Assembly: GCA_030015575.1 (NCBI GenBank)
Contig: JASDDO010000026.1
Location: 452,267,096-452,331,095, forward strand
Length of the DNA stretch: 64,000 nt
Source of the DNA: Agapanthus africanus
Taxonomy: Eukaryota > Streptophyta > Magnoliopsida > Asparagales > Amaryllidaceae
Direction of reading: 5' to 3'
Every line of letters starts with the position of its first letter. The first letter of the stretch is position 1. A program made the translations under genes and the position numbers. This document shows positions 60,143 through 64,000 of this stretch, in pieces. The notes beneath the pieces were generated by a model. That model was not told the DNA's origin. It saw only the letters and a program-made list of their open reading frames with translations, and did no database searches.

Positions 60143-61627
60143 AATACCCCCAAACATATCTTTTGCTCGTCCTCGAGCAAAACTAGTTTATTCTCGAAAA
60201 AGACCTAACCTCACTTTCGTAGGGAAACGCGATTGCACTGAGCTCGTGCAACAAGCCGTTAAACCTCTAGCTGTTCCTAGTAGGAGGAGTATTGTCTCCT
60301 GAGGGTTATCAGCAGATACTACCCACAAAATCCGATCAATTTGGCCTATTGACTTTCATTCTTTAATTCGGTTTTCTAGCAAGAAATTCTATTATCTTCA
60401 ACTCAGAAATTATCAACCATAATTTTCACGCTTACTTATCATTTAACTTAATATTATATATGTTCTATAATTTATTTAGTTTTCAGAATTTTTTGAATTT
60501 TTCTTCTAAGGTTCCATCTCAACCTAGGAATTTTTATCATCTCTACTAAAGATATAAGTCCTATTTTTCATTCCTATCTCTCATCCAAACCCTAATCATA
60601 TACCCCTACATGTGTGTATGTATCACCCCTACACTTGGAAATTCAATTCAAGCTATCATACTCTTGTCCATTGTCCAAAACACTTTTAGTTGGTGAATTT
60701 TAGATGAAATTGCTCACACATCCTTCATGCGACCGTTAATACTTCTTGAGGTACTAACGACCGATTACAAAATGTGTTTGTGCATTAAGGCGTAATTCCT
60801 CGTCTTGTAATACCTAAGGCTTTAGTAGTGACTCCTAAACCAGTTGGTCTAAGACACTAAGTGATAAAGCACCCTCGCTATATATTTTTTTATTTTATGC
60901 AGCCTTAAGTAATTACAAAAAAAGTGTTAATTTTTTTTATATCTCTTTATTCACGCTTATAATTTTATTTTCCTTTATATTAAGGATTTTAGAAAAGAGC
61001 ATTTCAAGGTATCCTCTACTATTCCAAGTTTCAAGGTTCGTGTTTGTGTAAGTTGTAGGGTATATACTCTCAGAATTTAGACTTAAGCTTAGGGATTATT
61101 TTTCAGACTTATACTTTAATAAAAATATCAATACTCTTCTCTTATTTTGACTTAGCCCAAGAATTGAACTCAAAATTTGCCTATTTCTATGTAAACTACA
61201 AAAACATATATTTTCTACCGTTAAATTTTAAGAAAGGTTATTTTTAGGGTTTTTAATTAACTAAGTCTAGGATCGAGTTTTTCCTAGCTAGTTAACCGTC
61301 TTGTCAAACTCAAGTCAATTATGGCCAAAATTGAGCTTTTCAATTTTTATAATTTTTAAATTTTTTTCAATTTTTATGGGTTTTAAAATAAGTATGCAAA
61401 TGCAAAAATATACATATGAATGCGAAGGAAGAAAACTTACCGAGCACACCCCCAAACATAAACTTGACAGTGTCCTCACTGTCAGGCTACAGCAAGAGGG
61501 TCAAAATTGTCGGCACTCCCCTGTTTATTTTTTTTATTTTTTATTTTTTATTGTTATATATACAAAAAGGTCCCCCCCAAACTTAAGTGAAACAGTGTTT
61601 CCACTGTTTAAACGTAAAAGTTCCGAG
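60143..61627 (-). other. 3' non-coding region with three hairpin-polypurine modules
   Basis: Between the ORF stop and the LTR there is no gene. Three modules are seen, each a perfect stem with a four-base loop followed on the minus strand by a GTTTGGGGG tract: 61609-61572 (8-bp stem, loop GAAA), 61483-61447 (7-bp stem, loop AGGA) and 60181-60145 (8-bp stem, loop AGGA). The last tract abuts the LTR and is the likely plus-strand primer. Confidence 0.75.
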
Positions 61628-63789
61628 TTAGGGAGGAGAAAAACAAAGTATCAAGCTATACAAGGCCTTACACAAGCCAAAGATTAGCACCAACCATTCA
61701 AAAAATTTATCGTTATAATGGTGTGGGTGGTGAAAAAATAGAGTGTGGAGAAAAGAAATGAGAAACACACGAGACCGTATGAGAAGAAAGGTGGAATATG
61801 GTCTCGGTATATTAGGAGAAGAATGGCGGAAGAGAGAAAGAAGTGTAGTACGAACTTGAGGGTGTAAATTGAGTGAATAAATTAGCACAAATTGTGATGA
61901 CCGATGTGTTAATAGCGATTGTGCTAATCTATCAACCCGTCGAGAAATGGGGTCAAATCCCTCAAGATTCGCGAGAAAACATGGGTACGTTGAACTTGGT
62001 AAACCATCCATTGAAAATGGAAGCATGAAGGATTCTTGCGCGGTCGAAACGATGGAAAGGACGAAGGGGAGTGATTTAGGAAGGGTCTCATTCTCACCTA
62101 AGTAAGCGTATGTAAGGTGAGACGGCAACAGCTTGAGTTCGAGTTTCAGAGGTGAAACAATTGAAGGTGAAATTGGTGAAACTATCTCGAACTCGAAGGA
62201 TTCCATCAATGGTTCGAAATGACTGTAAGCAACCGAGTCTGATTGTTCAACTAACTCATCTGAAAATTCAAAGGACACAAACTCGGGCGGTGAGTCTTCA
62301 AAATCGTCCGAAAAAGTGAAACACTCGTAATCGTTATCGGTTGTGAGAACTGTGTCAGATTCAAGGAGGAACGCACTAGTGGCATCAAAATTGCTGTGAT
62401 CGAACAGAAATTTTTCAAGCTCACAGTCCTCCTGCGTGATCTCTTGCATGGTCGGAAAGATGGAAAGGAGGAATGTGGGTGATTTAGGAAGTATAACAGT
62501 TAAAGGTTCAGGAGGATGAATTGGAAAATCCGACTCATCAAACAAAACTGGTTCATCCTCAATACTATCCTCAATACTCTCCTTAAAACTATCCTCATAA
62601 TTCTCCTCAAAAGTTATCTCATCCATGCAATTATCATCAAAATCAAGACGCCTATGAAGTTCAGGAGAAACATTTGATGACTCGGGATGATGAATTGGAG
62701 AGAAAAATTCAGTCAAATCTGCGGGTTCATCATCCAAATTATTCCCTGCGTTAATATCCTCAATCAAGTGAAAATCCCTTTTTCAGACACCTCATCAAAA
62801 ACATGGATATTTATCAATTCAGGTTCTAGATTGGAGGTGTAATGTTCAACAAGATTGGGTATGGGTTCACTCGAAAGAGACCCTTCACAATCTGGCAAAT
62901 CAAGCACTACAAAGTCGCACAACTCATTAAATGTTTTATTTTTAACTGGTGAATTATTTAGGACACTTGATAGACATTCAAAACCGGAGTTGTGGGATTA
63001 AATTGGGGATGGGTAGGTTTGATTTGGAAGTGTGTACAGCTCACTCTCACCACTCAAATTCTCACTCTGTCCAACCGCCTCATCAAACATTGGAATATTT
63101 GGAGCTAGTTGGGAACTAGCTACCCGGTCACTAGGTTGTAATAGGGCGGCAATGGACGCATCCAAATTCTTCATCTGTTGGTTTGTCGCTACAGTATAAG
63201 CTTCCAACGACTGTTCCAGACTAGATATGGGTTGTGAAGGGGTTTCAGTAAAAGATTCAAAATTGTTTGGATTCTGGAAACTCCCAAATGGCTGTGTAGA
63301 AGCAATGTCTAGGGAAGGTGCGAAAGTCGGGTAGGACTGGTAGGAATTGAATGGTTGGACAGGTGTAGGATCAATATTTGGATAAAAAGGTGAATGGACT
63401 TGTTAATCCCAAGAACTAGAAGTGTTGAAAGTAGTGAAAGATCGGTTACGAGATTGTTCAATATGTTCAGCAATAGACTTGGGTTTCGGAGTTACAACAG
63501 AACTCGAAAAATTAGTATCAACGTAAGAAGGTGGTGAAGGTTGAAATGGTTGATAAAAAGTGGATCGCGGAGTCGAACTGTTTCTCCTAGACGCTTCTAT
63601 TTGATCTTTGAAAGAAATTTTGGGCATGGTGGGGTCATCCGTAATTCGACCAAAACAATTCGCGTAGGAACCAATGTTTGGATGAGGGTACAAAAGTTCG
63701 GCAAGTGTTTTCGGAGGTGGGGCACCCATGATGTAAGAAGGAGAAGAAAATAATGTTGGTGCAATGGATTTCTTAGCGACAAGTGGCAA
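61628..63789 (-). pseudogene. Long broken frame of the non-autonomous Gypsy derivative, function unknown
   Basis: On the minus strand the frame starts at the ATG at 63789 (MPLVAKKSIAPTLFSSPSYI), has stops near 63401 and 62998, shifts frame before 62767, and ends at 61628, about 720 codons in all. The N-terminal third is rich in Ser, Pro and Thr. A short helix resembles the end of Athila Gag (NQQMKNLDASIAALL). The middle is very acidic (Asp/Glu-Ser-Phe). Near the end LKLLPSHLTYAYLGENETLP matches the linker found just before reverse transcriptase in Athila/Tat elements. After it no reverse transcriptase follows, but a hydrophobic tail. I do not recognise a Gag capsid domain or a zinc knuckle. 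Confidence 0.7.
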
Positions 63790-64000
63790 GTTTTTGTAAA
63801 AAAAAAATACGTTTTGTGTTTTTTTTATAAGGAGCTTTTTGCAAAAAGATTTTCAATAAAAAGCTTAGACACACGTTCAATCAATCACAATATGCACAAT
63901 CAAGCCTAGATTTAGGGTCACCTAGGTCAACCAGACAGCTCCTAACTGTTCCAAAGGGCAAATTGTGAGGTCCTCAAATCGCCTCTTCACCGCCAATTGT
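63790..64000 (-). other. 5' leader and possible primer site of the non-autonomous Gypsy derivative
   Basis: About 200 bases between the frame start and the window edge on the minus strand. TGGCGGTGAAGAGGCG near 63980-63996 is in the position of a primer site, but I cannot name the tRNA. No frame is seen. Confidence 0.45.

Larger units (their letters stand above)
58692..64000 (-). mobile_element. Non-autonomous Gypsy derivative (Athila/Tat-related), minus strand
   Basis: The minus-strand 3' LTR (58692-60142) begins TGTT and ends AACA. A polypurine tract (GTTTGGGGGTATT) precedes it. The internal part is about 3855 bp and holds one long but broken frame with no reverse transcriptase or integrase. 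The window ends (63998-64000) with what should be the last three bases (ACA) of the 5' LTR, followed on the minus strand by ATTGGCGGTGAAGAGGCG as a possible primer site. It is inserted in the Athila-type protease. Confidence 0.75.

Noticed and set aside
61628-62767. 379-codon minus-strand frame as a host gene
   Set aside because: It has the Athila/Tat pre-reverse-transcriptase motif, continues a longer broken frame, and lies between an LTR and a polypurine tract, so it belongs to a retroelement.

Overview
The window is plant nuclear DNA made almost entirely of nested transposable elements. I see no host gene that I can support. The organism is a flowering plant, species not identifiable. The evidence is Ty1/Copia elements with a primer site for plant initiator tRNA-Met, Ty3/Gypsy elements that look like Tekay/Del chromoviruses with LTRs above 3 kb, an Athila-type LTR with a tRNA-Asp-type primer site, and a CACTA (En/Spm) DNA transposon with CTACGG-rich subterminal repeats.

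Left part. The outermost frame is a minus-strand Copia (Copia-6) of which only the leader and an LTR stub are seen (35319-36947). A Gypsy LTR (G2, 31635-35318) sits in that leader. An inverted Copia LTR (LTR-5, 30278-31634, probably continuing at 1-422) sits in G2. A complete Copia element (Copia-1, 423-30277) sits in LTR-5. Copia-1 carries a 7.4 kb CACTA element in its leader (4013-11425, target duplication CTA) and a full Tekay-like Gypsy in its integrase (G1, 14419-26069, target duplication GCCCC).

Right part. A second Tekay-like LTR (G3, 36948-40139) cuts the Copia-6 LTR. A Copia LTR (Copia-3, from 40214) lies just downstream of the G3 primer site. That LTR is split by a young, nearly intact Copia (Copia-2, 40476-50209) and by a minus-strand decayed Copia (Copia-4, 51554 to about 56700). 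An Athila-type LTR with a protease remnant (56802-58691) follows. A minus-strand non-autonomous Gypsy derivative (58692 to the window edge) cuts that protease remnant.

All element genes are broken. Several stops are CAG to TAG changes, as expected from decay of methylated CHG sites. Copia-2 is the least decayed: its two LTRs are each 1958 bp and about 98% alike by eye, and one stop codon interrupts a 1266-codon frame. Its Gag, however, lacks a conserved stretch and its usual start.

The most interesting structures are not ordinary genes. They are a fold-back with arms of about 515 bp inside the CACTA element, flanked by a direct-inverted-direct triplication of an unknown captured fragment; three hairpin-plus-polypurine modules in the non-autonomous Gypsy; a hairpin series conserved between diverged Gypsy LTRs; and a GC-rich palindrome shared by unrelated element families.
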